Below, piece after piece: positions 49,451-58,846 of a stretch of 64,000 bases of DNA (position 1 is the stretch's first letter; every line of letters begins with the position of its first letter). The translations under genes and the position numbers were made by a program. The stretch lies in NCBI RefSeq assembly GCF_001606025.1, contig NZ_CP014945.1, positions 124,001-188,000 on the forward strand, given 5' to 3'. The notes beneath the pieces are model-generated. The model ran no database searches. It saw only the letters and a list, made by a program, of their open reading frames with translations, and had not been told where the DNA came from. Origin of the DNA: Psychrobacter alimentarius (GTDB taxonomy: Bacteria; Pseudomonadota; Gammaproteobacteria; Pseudomonadales; Moraxellaceae).

Positions 49451-50851
49451 ATGAGCGCTGACGTAAGTCATAATCACCATTATCAGTACGCACCCAGTCT
49501 ATCGAATGAATCTGACGTTTGTGTGCTTGTCGGCCATAGTATTGAAGCCATCACCAGTGCGGTCGTGCTTGCCAGTTTAGGCCAGCGCGTTCACTTATAT
49601 GCAGATTTGGATATATTGTCACAGCAATTACATCAATATGGCTTTGAGCATCATTTGCACGCGCTGTGGCAGATGTATGAGCAGCAGCAAATGATTGTTA
49701 GCCAAGCGTTACCAAGTAGTGCTGATACGCTCATACAAGGCTATGAAAAAACAAACTGTGCTGATAGTGATAATATCGACAACGACAATCCTAATACTCA
49801 CCCCCCAACAGCCGCACTATACTGGTTATTTTTAAACAGTATGAGAACGAGCTGGACAGAAGATCACTGGATTACCGCCTTTAATCACAGCAATCGCCAA
49901 GCATTGCCTTTGATCATGAGTGGCATTGAGCAATTGGGAGATGTATCAGCGCTTGCTCAACGTTTACAGCGGGCTTGGGTGTATTACGTACCCTTTGTCT
50001 TTTTAAAAGATGGGGACGCCTACAACTCGATGTTAAACCCGTCATTATGGTTGCTTGGTGAAAAGACGGTAAACAGTAGCAATCATTTACAGGCACTAAA
50101 GCCTTTGATGCAGCAGGCACGCGCCACGCATCATGCTGATATCGCAACGATAGAGTTTGCACGTAGTAGCATCATGGCAATGCTTGCGACAAGGGTGAGC
50201 TTTATGAATGAGATGTCACGCTTGGCAGACAGCCAACAGGTCGATATCAAACAGGTGAGTCATATCATGGGGCTAGATGAGCGGGTGGGCAGTAGTTATC
50301 TGCAAGCTGGCTGGGGGTTTGGTGGTAATACGTTACCAGCAGAGCTATCTAAGCTACAGCAGTCGAGTCAGGCGCACAGTTTGGAGATGCCATTATTAGA
50401 GTCTATTATTCATATCAATGAAGATCAAAAAGAGCTGATATTTCGCAAGTTTTGGCAGTATTTTGATGGATTTATTGATAATAGAACCGTGATGATTTGG
50501 GGCGGGAGTTACAAGTCTGGCTCAGGACGTACGGCAGGTTCAGCCATTCACCCGTTATTAGACTTATTATGGTCTTATAATATTCGAACTCTTATTTATA
50601 GCGACAAAGCCCAACCTGAATTGGTCTCACTTTATAATCAGCAACCCCTATTTAAATTGATTGCCAGTCCTTATCATCAGATGAATGAAGCTCAGGCAAT
50701 TTTTATCATTAGCTGGTCACCCCGAGACGAGCTTGATATTGTCAAAATCAATCAGCAAGCAATGCCTGTATTTGATGCACAAAATGCCCTGACACGCACC
50801 CAAATTCAGCAGTTAGTGGGCGACTATAGAGGTATTGGTCGCTCCAACTAA
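49451..50851 (+). CDS. Degenerate UDP-glucose/GDP-mannose dehydrogenase family protein (probable pseudoenzyme)
   Basis: 466 aa, uninterrupted, in the place where Acinetobacter K loci carry ugd. The overall layout is that of Ugd, but key sites are lost. The Rossmann GxGxxG reads GHSIEA; the PEFLREG-type motif reads PFVFLKDG; the KYxxN helix reads RSSIM, then LATRVSFMNEMSRLA. The catalytic Cys of GGxCFPKD is Thr294 in GWGFGGNTLPAEL. A C-terminal domain with VMIWGGSYKSGSGRTAGSAIHPLLDLL resembles the Ugd third domain. A Glu/Asn/Asp-rich insert lies at about 95-120. Dehydrogenase activity is unlikely. A binding, scaffold or regulatory role is possible. Confidence 0.8.
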   Translation: MSADVSHNHHYQYAPSLSNESDVCVLVGHSIEAITSAVVLASLGQRVHLYADLDILSQQLHQYGFEHHLHALWQMYEQQQMIVSQALPSSADTLIQGYEKTNCADSDNIDNDNPNTHPPTAALYWLFLNSMRTSWTEDHWITAFNHSNRQALPLIMSGIEQLGDVSALAQRLQRAWVYYVPFVFLKDGDAYNSMLNPSLWLLGEKTVNSSNHLQALKPLMQQARATHHADIATIEFARSSIMAMLATRVSFMNEMSRLADSQQVDIKQVSHIMGLDERVGSSYLQAGWGFGGNTLPAELSKLQQSSQAHSLEMPLLESIIHINEDQKELIFRKFWQYFDGFIDNRTVMIWGGSYKSGSGRTAGSAIHPLLDLLWSYNIRTLIYSDKAQPELVSLYNQQPLFKLIASPYHQMNEAQAIFIISWSPRDELDIVKINQQAMPVFDAQNALTRTQIQQLVGDYRGIGRSN

Positions 50852-50878
50852 CCGTTTTATTTGAATGTTGTTTTCATT

Positions 50879-50918
50879 AAAAAAGGCTCGCTAATATATA
50901 TTAGTGAGCCTTTTTTTA
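50879..50918. terminator. Bidirectional terminator, ugd-like / pgm
   Basis: GGCTCGCTAATA and TATTAGTGAGCC pair with one G-T, between A and T runs, in the gap between convergent genes. Confidence 0.9.
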
Positions 50919-50948
50919 TCTTCAAATATACATGGTCTTTTAATAACC

Positions 50949-52436
50949 TTAAGCTGGTACGGCACCTTGCAGTGCCAACCATTGCTGGATTTCTTGAATC
51001 TTGGTGGCCAATAACGCCGCATCACCACGACTTTCGATATTCAATCGAATGAGTGGTTCGGTATTGGACGCTCGTAAGTTAAAACGCCATTCGCCAAAGT
51101 TAAGGCTTAAACCATCGAGGGTAGATTTGGTTGGTTGTTGAGTGCTAAATTTTTCTTCAATCGCCTGAATAATGGTTGGCGCATCGAGGGTGGTCAGGTG
51201 AAAGTTTTGTTCACCTGAGCTTGGATACTCCTGTATGTAGCCTGTGACCAATTCGGACAAAGTCTTACTCGTGATGGACAATAGCTCAATGGTCAACAGC
51301 CATAGAATCATGCCACTATCGCAATAGAAAAAATCGCGAAAATAATGATGCGCCGACATCTCGCCGCCATAGACAGCGCCAGAGTCACGCATGACTTGCT
51401 TGATAAAGGAGTGACCAGACTTACTGATCACGGCTTTGCCATTATGCTGTTCTATTACCGCTTCAGTGTTATATATTACGCGCGGGTCGTAGACAATGGC
51501 TTCGTTTGGATATTTGTTTAAAAATGCTTGCGCCAGCATACCCACTACGTAGCTGCCATCAATAAACTTGCCATGTTCATCAAATAAGAAGCAGCGATCA
51601 AAATCACCATCAAAGGCAATACCAAGATCGGCTTTGTTCGTTAGCACCGCTTGCTGAGTTGCGACTCTATTGGCTTCAATCATTGGATTGGGGATGCCAT
51701 TTGGAAAACTACCATCAGGCTCATGGTGGAGTTTAATGACTTCGATTGGCGCACCAGCTTGGATCAATTTATCAATCAATAAATCCACAACAGGGCCGGC
51801 ACTGCCATTGCCTGAATTGATCACCAGTTTGAGGGGTTTGAGTTTATCGGTATCGATAAAAGTCATCACATGGTTGATATAAGCGCTTTTATCGGTTAAT
51901 AATTGCAATTTACCTGGTGAGATGTTGGTGGCAAACTCTCCTGATTCGGCCAATGCTTGAATCTCTGCCAAACCATCATCCGCGCTGATGGGTTTTGACT
52001 GATCTTTCACCAATTTTAAGCCATTGTAATTAATCGGGTTGTGACTGGCAGTCACTTCAATACCACCTAGCGCCTGATAATGGCTGGTAGCAAAATATAC
52101 TTCTTCTGTCCCTGTCATACCTAAGTCGATGACATCAGCGCCAGCATCTAGCATACCTTTGATAACTGCTTGTTTGAGTTGTTCACTTGAATGGCGGATG
52201 TCACTACCGATGACAATAGCAGGCTGTAGTGTTGCCATATCGCTACTTTGACTGTCAGAGACTGTGTGATAGCGCTGATATAAAATTTGTGCAAAGGCAC
52301 GGCCGATACGATAAGCAATGTCTTCATCAAGAGTAACACCAAGCTCGCCACGAATATCATAAGCCTTAAATGAATTGATCGTTATAGGATTGAATTCAGT
52401 TGCTGGTTGATAGCTGGTGGTCGCAGAAGTGGACAT
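50949..52436 (-). CDS. pgm: Phosphomannomutase/phosphoglucomutase (AlgC/CpsG type)
   Basis: Moves phosphate between C6 and C1 of glucose or mannose, supplying glucose 1-phosphate to GalU. INSFKAYDIRGELG, active Ser131 in VTASHNPINYNGLK, metal-binding AFDGDFDRCF, GGEMSAHHYFRDF and the phosphate-binding RASNTEPLIRLNIE are intact. ATG at 52436 with AAGGAA upstream gives 495 aa; the longer frame to 52490 is unlikely. Its reverse orientation at the end of the locus matches the end of Acinetobacter K loci. Confidence 0.94.
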   Translation of the reverse strand: MSTSATTSYQPATEFNPITINSFKAYDIRGELGVTLDEDIAYRIGRAFAQILYQRYHTVSDSQSSDMATLQPAIVIGSDIRHSSEQLKQAVIKGMLDAGADVIDLGMTGTEEVYFATSHYQALGGIEVTASHNPINYNGLKLVKDQSKPISADDGLAEIQALAESGEFATNISPGKLQLLTDKSAYINHVMTFIDTDKLKPLKLVINSGNGSAGPVVDLLIDKLIQAGAPIEVIKLHHEPDGSFPNGIPNPMIEANRVATQQAVLTNKADLGIAFDGDFDRCFLFDEHGKFIDGSYVVGMLAQAFLNKYPNEAIVYDPRVIYNTEAVIEQHNGKAVISKSGHSFIKQVMRDSGAVYGGEMSAHHYFRDFFYCDSGMILWLLTIELLSITSKTLSELVTGYIQEYPSSGEQNFHLTTLDAPTIIQAIEEKFSTQQPTKSTLDGLSLNFGEWRFNLRASNTEPLIRLNIESRGDAALLATKIQEIQQWLALQGAVPA

Positions 52437-52630
52437 AGTAATAAAATTCCTTGCGCGTGAGTAGTGATAGAATGAAGAAGTAAGAGACACAATTATAAGT
52501 CAATCAGTGTTCAATGATACACTAACATTGGCGCATGTCCTCACTCTAATCGAGAGTTATCTGACAAGATTAAAAATAAGGACATGCCCTAATAATCCGA
52601 AAAAACGTTAAGCATATAAGAGCCTCCTTT

Positions 52631-53494
52631 ATGACGACTTTAAACAATAAAATCGTAGCGCCAACACCAGTACAAGGTACGCCTGCCGGCAGTGGGCAGC
52701 TTGAAGATCTTTTGGCGCTCATGGCAAGACTGCGGGCCGACTGTCCGTGGGACAAAAAGCAAACCAATCACAGTTTAATTCCTTATGCGATTGAAGAAGC
52801 GTATGAGTTGGGCGAGGCCGTACAAAGTGAGGACGATGAAGACATCAAAGGTGAGCTTGGGGATGTGCTATTACAAGTGGTATTTCATTGCCAGATGTAT
52901 GCAGAGCAAGGTCGCTTCGATATGAGTGATGTCATTACCACCTTACAAGAAAAGCTGGTTCGACGCCATCCCCATGTTTTTGAAGCCGAAACGCTCAAAG
53001 ATGATGCAGCCGTCAAAGAGCGCTGGGATGAGATTAAGGCTGAGGAAAATCAGGCACGCGAGGCGCGAGGTAAACCACCGCGCCGTTTAGATGCTATCAA
53101 AGCAGGCAGTGCCTTGATGCAAGCTCAAGATGTACAAAAACAAGCATCAAAACTTGGCTTTGATTGGGACGGTATCAGTGGAGCCTTTGACAAGTTGGAA
53201 GAAGAGATTGATGAGCTAAAGGCTGAGCTGACGAACAAATCCAAAGCGGAGATTAAGGCCAATATTAGGGACATAGAAAAAGAGCTTGGCGATTGTATGT
53301 TTGCGCTAGTCAATGTCACGCGTAAGCTCAATCTGGATGCAGAGACGGCAACGCTCACTTGTGTGCATAAATTTAAATCGCGCTTCGGTTATATCGAAGA
53401 GCAGTTGGCAGCGGTTGGCAAACGCTTCGAGGAAAGCGATATCACAGAGATGGATGCACTATGGGATGCGGCCAAACGCCATGAACGTTTATAG
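52631..53494 (+). CDS. mazG: Nucleoside triphosphate pyrophosphohydrolase MazG
   Basis: Hydrolyses (d)NTPs to monophosphates, removing aberrant nucleotides. Tandem MazG domains: the first has LLALMARLRADCPWDKKQTNHSLIPYAIEEAYELGEAV and GELGDVLLQVVFH (metal-binding EExxE and ExxD); the second spans about 165-275. At 287 aa it is slightly longer than E. coli MazG (263 aa). Its last 14 bases overlap the comEA-like gene. Confidence 0.94.
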   Translation: MTTLNNKIVAPTPVQGTPAGSGQLEDLLALMARLRADCPWDKKQTNHSLIPYAIEEAYELGEAVQSEDDEDIKGELGDVLLQVVFHCQMYAEQGRFDMSDVITTLQEKLVRRHPHVFEAETLKDDAAVKERWDEIKAEENQAREARGKPPRRLDAIKAGSALMQAQDVQKQASKLGFDWDGISGAFDKLEEEIDELKAELTNKSKAEIKANIRDIEKELGDCMFALVNVTRKLNLDAETATLTCVHKFKSRFGYIEEQLAAVGKRFEESDITEMDALWDAAKRHERL

Positions 53495-53849
53495 CAAAAA
53501 CGTGTTTATAAGTTGGATAGTCCATGCTGGTGGCTGTTTATTATTGGCGCTACTTGCGCTTAATAATGCCAGTGCAGCTCCGTGTTTTGACAATCCACAG
53601 CGCGCTTATGAGTATTTATTGGCACAAGAAAAATCAGCCATACAAGCCCGTGATCAAAAAATAATTGATATCAATCGTGCCAGTGAAGGTGAGCTTACGT
53701 CTCTTCATGGCATTGGCAGCAGCAAGGCACAAGCCATCATTTTGTACCGTGACATGTTTGGTGATTTCAAAACCGTAGATGAATTGGCAAAGGTCAAAGG
53801 GATTGGTGCAAAAACCATTGAGAAAAACCGAGCGCGTTTGAGAGTATAG
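53481..53849 (+). CDS. ComEA-like helix-hairpin-helix protein
   Basis: 122 aa. An N-terminal signal peptide (FISWIVHAGGCLLLALLALNNASA) is followed by a short mature part with two helix-hairpin-helix motifs: IDINRASEGELTSLHGIGSSKAQAII and FKTVDELAKVKGIGAKTIEKNR. This is the layout of the periplasmic DNA-binding ComEA of natural transformation. The start is the ATG at 53481 inside the end of mazG. No other competence gene is adjacent. Confidence 0.85.
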   Translation: MNVYSKNVFISWIVHAGGCLLLALLALNNASAAPCFDNPQRAYEYLLAQEKSAIQARDQKIIDINRASEGELTSLHGIGSSKAQAIILYRDMFGDFKTVDELAKVKGIGAKTIEKNRARLRV

Positions 53850-54021
53850 AAAACAGTGCCATATTTTGGATTAATTAACCTTAATATTGACAAAATAGCA
53901 CGTAAGTAAGTGTCATAACACACCTACCACTCACAAAATTTGTTAAACTAGTGGGTACATCCGCCTGATAAACGCTTCGTTTGTCAAGGGTGGTTAAAGA
54001 ATACCGGCGAGGAGTAGATGC

Positions 54022-56187
54022 ATGGCCGAGCGTGCCGCCAAGCAGTTAGAACTGAATAAATCTGAATTACCCAATTCCATTACTGAAGTGATTGCGACAT
54101 TGACCCGCGCTGGGTTTGATGCCTATATCGTCGGTGGTGGTGTGCGCGATACCTTATTAGGCCTGCGTCCAAAAGACTTTGACGCTGTGACTGATGCCAA
54201 GCCGCATGAAATCAAAGATGTATTTGGTAAGCGTTGCCGCATTATTGGTCGCCGTTTCCAATTGGCTCATGTGTACTCAGGACGAGAGTTAATTGAAGTG
54301 GCAACTTTCCGTGGTCCACCAACAAGTGACGCCAATACCAATCGAGATGGTATGATCCTGCGTGACAATGTGTGGGGCGACATCAAGCAAGATTTTTCTC
54401 GCCGTGATTTTTCTATTAATGCCCTTTATTATCAGCCGCTCAAAGGCATCGTCCACGATTTTTGCGGTGCACTTGAAGACATTGATAATAGGATTATTCG
54501 CCTATTGGGTGATGCGCCCGTTCGCATTGAAGAAGATCCAGTACGATTGTTGCGTGCCTTACGTTTTAAGGCAAAACTGGGCTTCGAATTTGACGACGCG
54601 TTGGCTGCGCAATTTCATGATGGCAATTGGACCTTACTTGAGCAAATATCACCGCACCGTCTTTACGATGAGACGCAAAAAATGTTTACAGGTGGCTACT
54701 TGGTGCCCTTGCTGCCGTTGTTGTTTGAGTCAGGAGCAATTGATAGCTTAATTATCTATCCACCCTCTGAGCCAAGTGCGCTGGTCAAACAAGTGGCGAT
54801 TAATACCGACAAACGTATCGCCGCGGGCAAAAGCATCAATCCAGCGTTTTTCTATGCGGCGCTTTTGTGGGAAAACTATTTGCATCAATTAGCGAAAGCC
54901 AAGAAGCGCAACATGCCCTTTGCTGAAGCACAGATGCATGCCGCTGGCAAAGTGATTGACCGTCAACGCATCAAAACGGCTATTCCTAAATTTGCTGAGC
55001 AGTTCATTCGTGATATCTGGATATTGCAGCCAAAGCTTGCCGCGCCGCGTAGCAAACAAATCGTGCAGCTCTCTGAACATCCACGTTTCCGCGCAGGTTT
55101 TGACTTCTTATTGTTGCGTGAGCAATGCGGTGATGCAGAGCATCCATTATCGGAATCAACCAATGAGATGGGTGAGTGGTGGCAGACCTATCAGACCTTA
55201 TCTGAGAGAGAGCAACAGCAAGCTATTGACGCATTTGACGAAAATATCCGTCGCGGAGCTTACAAGCAAGGTCAAGGTCAGCGTGGTCGCGGACGCAATC
55301 GCCAAAAACCAGAGTCAAATAGCGTTGATACCTTTGCTACCAACCAACAAAATACCAAGCATAGTAAAGCCACTGGCAACACTAGAACAGATGTGAATGA
55401 GCAAACTATGGTAAACGATCCAGCAAATATTCCATCACGCCGACGACGTGCGACTAGTCAATCTTCATCGGCTAAGCAATCTGGTGGTCATCATGATAAA
55501 GGTTATGATACGCAGCAAGCAAAACAAGACAGCAGTGAGCTTGCGCAATTACAGCAATTGTCTCTTGCCAATAGCAGCACAGCCAAACGCCATCATGCTA
55601 GCCCGAAGCCGCTGTTCGTCATAGAGCACGAAAAAGTAGTACCGCCATTGAAGAGACAGCTGGCAAGTGATAAAAAGGTTAACCCTGTTACCGCAGTAAC
55701 GGTGGAGAAAAAATCTGTTGCTAACAGAGCGCCAACTGAGAAAGCACCGCAACCAAAAACCGAGTACGCTGAAGTTAAGGATACATCTGCTAAAACCGCT
55801 GCCAAGGTCACTCGTTCGGTCGCAACGTCTCCTGCATTGGTCAGTATGAATAACGAGCCGATACCTTACAAGCGTCGCCGTCGTCAGCCTAGCGTAGAGG
55901 TCTCTCAAACTGTAAATAATGTAGAGACGCAAGACGCTGCTCATAACGAACCAACGACTGCAAAATATGCAAAAAAAGCTCCAAAACCAGCGATTCAGTC
56001 TAGCGACAAGCCAGCAACTAAAGCTAAGAAGTCTCGAAAATCAGCAGAGGCAACATCCACGCAAAAAACGTCTACTAAAATTAGCCAGCCAGTTGACAGT
56101 CAATCTGTAGCCGATGCACTACCTGAACATAAAGGTCCTGTACCGGCAAAGCGTCGCCGTCGTCAGCCAAGTGCGGATAAAGTCTAG
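54022..56187 (+). CDS. pcnB: Poly(A) polymerase PcnB with long basic C-terminal tail
   Basis: Class II nucleotidyltransferase that adds poly(A) to RNA 3' ends and promotes decay. The head domain has YIVGGGVRDTLLGLRPKDFDAVTDA, RRFQLAHVY, EVATFRG, RRDFSINALYY and EDPVRLLRALRFKAKLGF. E. coli PcnB is 465 aa. Here about 300 residues follow the fold: a low-complexity Lys/Arg/Gln/Ser/Thr region. It carries RRRR-type motifs at about 472, 618 and 711, the last two as KRRRRQPS. Folate and pantothenate genes follow. Confidence 0.93.
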   Translation: MAERAAKQLELNKSELPNSITEVIATLTRAGFDAYIVGGGVRDTLLGLRPKDFDAVTDAKPHEIKDVFGKRCRIIGRRFQLAHVYSGRELIEVATFRGPPTSDANTNRDGMILRDNVWGDIKQDFSRRDFSINALYYQPLKGIVHDFCGALEDIDNRIIRLLGDAPVRIEEDPVRLLRALRFKAKLGFEFDDALAAQFHDGNWTLLEQISPHRLYDETQKMFTGGYLVPLLPLLFESGAIDSLIIYPPSEPSALVKQVAINTDKRIAAGKSINPAFFYAALLWENYLHQLAKAKKRNMPFAEAQMHAAGKVIDRQRIKTAIPKFAEQFIRDIWILQPKLAAPRSKQIVQLSEHPRFRAGFDFLLLREQCGDAEHPLSESTNEMGEWWQTYQTLSEREQQQAIDAFDENIRRGAYKQGQGQRGRGRNRQKPESNSVDTFATNQQNTKHSKATGNTRTDVNEQTMVNDPANIPSRRRRATSQSSSAKQSGGHHDKGYDTQQAKQDSSELAQLQQLSLANSSTAKRHHASPKPLFVIEHEKVVPPLKRQLASDKKVNPVTAVTVEKKSVANRAPTEKAPQPKTEYAEVKDTSAKTAAKVTRSVATSPALVSMNNEPIPYKRRRRQPSVEVSQTVNNVETQDAAHNEPTTAKYAKKAPKPAIQSSDKPATKAKKSRKSAEATSTQKTSTKISQPVDSQSVADALPEHKGPVPAKRRRRQPSADKV

Positions 56188-56463
56188 CGTTGGTAGTGTT
56201 GAGGTTTATAGCGATATAGTCAATTGACTTTAACAACGGTGCGATACGATTGGTATAAGTTTTTTGCATCCTCTGTATTAGCAGCACGCAAGGAAAAGTT
56301 ATGCCAGTTGTACGTAGCCACTAATGTACAGATGTTATGTTGAACTGGCTATATTAACCTGAGACTTTAGAACACAGTGATCATCATGAATAACGTCGAA
56401 GCCAGTAACAAATCTCATCATCCACAACGCGCTGCCGTTATAGAGGGCAGTCAAGAGGAGATC

Positions 56464-56961
56464 ATGTGGGTCACTTGTTATATTGGTTTGGGAAGTAATT
56501 TAGCTAATGACTTGGGCTCGCCAGTAGAGCACTTGCAGCAAGCACTTGTTAGCATGCAAGACCATAAGAATATACGTGACGTTAGTGTGTCTTCTTTCTA
56601 TGCGTCTGCGCCTATGGGACCACAAGATCAGCCAGATTTTGTCAATGCCGTTGCCAGCTTTCAGACGACATTGACGCCATTTGAGTTACTGATGTTTTGT
56701 CAGCAGTTAGAGCAACAAGCGAAGCGGGCGCGCCTACGACACTGGGGTGAGCGCAGTTTAGATGTCGATATTCTACTGTATGGTGACATACAAATGACAG
56801 ATCCTCAGCTGACCATACCGCATGCAGGCTTGCCCGAGCGCAATTTTGTATTGATACCGCTGAAAGAGCTGGCGCCAGATCTGAAAATTTCGGGAATCCC
56901 GATACAGGAGTATTCACAAAGTGCGGACTGGACAGGTTTAACACGTTTATCCAATAGTTAG
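56464..56961 (+). CDS. folK: HPPK, 6-hydroxymethyl-dihydropterin pyrophosphokinase FolK
   Basis: Transfers pyrophosphate from ATP to hydroxymethyl-dihydropterin in folate synthesis. CYIGLGSNL, SSFYASAPMGPQDQPDFVNAV, RHWGERSLDVDILLYGD (metal-binding DxD) and LTIPHAGLPERNFVLIPL are typical. The start at ATG 56464 (MWVTCYIGLG) fits family length (165 aa) and has AGAGGAG just upstream, though close. ATG 56386 would add 26 unconserved residues. Confidence 0.92.
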   Translation: MWVTCYIGLGSNLANDLGSPVEHLQQALVSMQDHKNIRDVSVSSFYASAPMGPQDQPDFVNAVASFQTTLTPFELLMFCQQLEQQAKRARLRHWGERSLDVDILLYGDIQMTDPQLTIPHAGLPERNFVLIPLKELAPDLKISGIPIQEYSQSADWTGLTRLSNS

Positions 56962-57063
56962 GAACGGTGGCAGTTTTATCAAACATTAAAAATAGTTAGA
57001 GATGTTTATTCAAAAATTCATGACATCAGTGGTTGATTGATAATTAAAAATATTGAGGATCAT

Positions 57064-57864
57064 ATGACAACGCTATCCACTTTAAACAAGTTTAAAAAAG
57101 AGGGTATCAAGTTTACTTGCTTGACATGCTATGACTCGATGTTTGCCAGAATGATGGATAAAGTGCAAATTGATACCATTTTGATTGGTGATAGCTTGGG
57201 TATGGTGGTACAAGGTCACGACTCTACGTTGCCTGTGACGGTTGATGATATGGCTTATCATACCGCCAATATTGCTCGTAGTAATAAGCACGCCCTGATA
57301 TTGGCTGATCTACCATTTATGAGTTATGTGACGTTGCCAGAGGCAGTGGCCAATAGTCGCCAACTGATGCAAGCAGGCGCCCATGTTATCAAGATCGAGG
57401 GTGGTAGTGAGCTTTGTGATCTCATCACAACCTTGGCGCAAGCTGGGACACCCACTTGTGTACACTTGGGCTTGACACCGCAATCAGTCAACGTCTTTGG
57501 TGGCTACAAAATTCAAGGACGTGGTGACGCCGCGGCTGATAAAGTACTGGCTGACGCCAAGGCTGTGGTTGCTGCAGGGGCGGCGCTGCTTGTCTTAGAG
57601 TGTGTGCCAGCGGCACTTGCCAAAACCATAACAGAAGCTGTTGACGTGCCAGTGATTGGCATTGGGGCTGGTGCAGACACTGATGGGCAAGTCTTGGTGA
57701 TGCACGACATGCTAGGTATGGCGCATGGTCGTGTGCCGCGCTTTGTACATGATTTTTTGACCGATGAGCGCAATAGTGCACGCAGTATCGAAGGCGCATT
57801 TGCCCTTTACCAGCAGTCAGTACGAGAAGGGCTTTTTCCAACCGAACAGCACCAATTTAGCTAA
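57064..57864 (+). CDS. panB: 3-methyl-2-oxobutanoate hydroxymethyltransferase PanB
   Basis: Makes ketopantoate from 2-oxoisovalerate and methylene-THF, the first step of pantothenate synthesis. CLTCYDSMFARMMD, DTILIGDSLGMVVQGHDSTLPVT, VIKIEGG, CVHLGLTPQSV, IGIGAGADTDGQVLVMHDMLG and PRFVHDF are family landmarks. ATG at 57064 with GAGGATC upstream, 266 aa. panC follows 35 bp later. Confidence 0.96.
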   Translation: MTTLSTLNKFKKEGIKFTCLTCYDSMFARMMDKVQIDTILIGDSLGMVVQGHDSTLPVTVDDMAYHTANIARSNKHALILADLPFMSYVTLPEAVANSRQLMQAGAHVIKIEGGSELCDLITTLAQAGTPTCVHLGLTPQSVNVFGGYKIQGRGDAAADKVLADAKAVVAAGAALLVLECVPAALAKTITEAVDVPVIGIGAGADTDGQVLVMHDMLGMAHGRVPRFVHDFLTDERNSARSIEGAFALYQQSVREGLFPTEQHQFS

Positions 57865-57899
57865 TTTGTCCAAAATTTGGAAGAGAAGACGACTAAACC

Positions 57900-58805
57900 A
57901 TGCCCATTATTCATCATCACATATCAGCATTGCGTACCGCCCTACAGCCTTATCGTGACCAAAAAAATATCGAACAAAGTAACTTACAGCGTATTGCTTT
58001 GGTACCGACGATGGGCAATTTGCATGAAGGCCATCTTGAATTAGTCAGAATTGCGAAACAACATGCTGATATTGTGGTCGTCAGTATCTTTGTCAACCCT
58101 ACACAGTTTGGGGCAGGGGAAGATTTTGATAGCTATCCTCGTACGTTAGATGAAGATGTTGCCAAGCTCGCTACGGTCGATGCAGATTTTGTTTTTGCTC
58201 CTAGCATTGATGAGATGTATCCAGTCTTGCCACCGCCCACTTCGGTTCGTGCAGGGGCGATTACTGCTCAGCTATGTGGTCAGTCGCGTCTTGGACATTT
58301 CGACGGTGTTGGTATTGTTGTCTCTAAGTTATTTAACATTGTACAACCTGATATTGCTGTTTTTGGACAAAAAGATTATCAACAATTGGCCATCATCAAG
58401 CAATTGGTACGTGACTTAAGCTATCCTATCGATATTATAGGGGCGCCTATCGTCCGTGCTAATGATGGATTGGCATTGTCTTCACGCAATCAATATCTTA
58501 GCGCAAGCGAGCGACAGATCGCACCCGTATTGCATCAAGAATTACAACATTTGGCACATCAGTTAACCAGTAGTAAGCTGAGTCAGCAAGAAGCGGATTC
58601 ATTATTGGCGCAAACACAGACGCGTATTAATGAGGCTGGTTTCACGGTTGATTATCTAGAAATCAAAACCGATGAATTGAACGATATCACAGAGTCTGCA
58701 GCTTTTAATACAGAAAACAAAAATTTAATCATTCTGGTCGCCGCTTGGCTGGGACGTGCACGCTTATTGGACAACCAATTAGTAGCGGTTAATCGACCGT
58801 TATGA
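57900..58805 (+). CDS. panC: Pantothenate synthetase PanC
   Basis: ATP-dependent ligation of pantoate and beta-alanine. VPTMGNLHEGHLELVRIAKQHAD carries the HIGH-like motif; VVSIFVNPTQFGAGEDFDSYPRT, FGQKDYQQLAIIKQLVRDL, and RANDGLALSSRNQYLS with the KMSKS-like site follow. 301 aa, slightly longer than E. coli PanC (283 aa). Likely co-transcribed with panB. Confidence 0.96.
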   Translation: MPIIHHHISALRTALQPYRDQKNIEQSNLQRIALVPTMGNLHEGHLELVRIAKQHADIVVVSIFVNPTQFGAGEDFDSYPRTLDEDVAKLATVDADFVFAPSIDEMYPVLPPPTSVRAGAITAQLCGQSRLGHFDGVGIVVSKLFNIVQPDIAVFGQKDYQQLAIIKQLVRDLSYPIDIIGAPIVRANDGLALSSRNQYLSASERQIAPVLHQELQHLAHQLTSSKLSQQEADSLLAQTQTRINEAGFTVDYLEIKTDELNDITESAAFNTENKNLIILVAAWLGRARLLDNQLVAVNRPL

Positions 58806-58846
58806 CAGAGCAACCTGCAAATGCAATGGACTAGGGTAGATAGATC

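Noticed and set aside
55549-55944. 131-aa minus-strand frame opposite the pcnB tail
   Set aside because: It is a shadow of the low-complexity coding region. No start signal and no recognisable domain.
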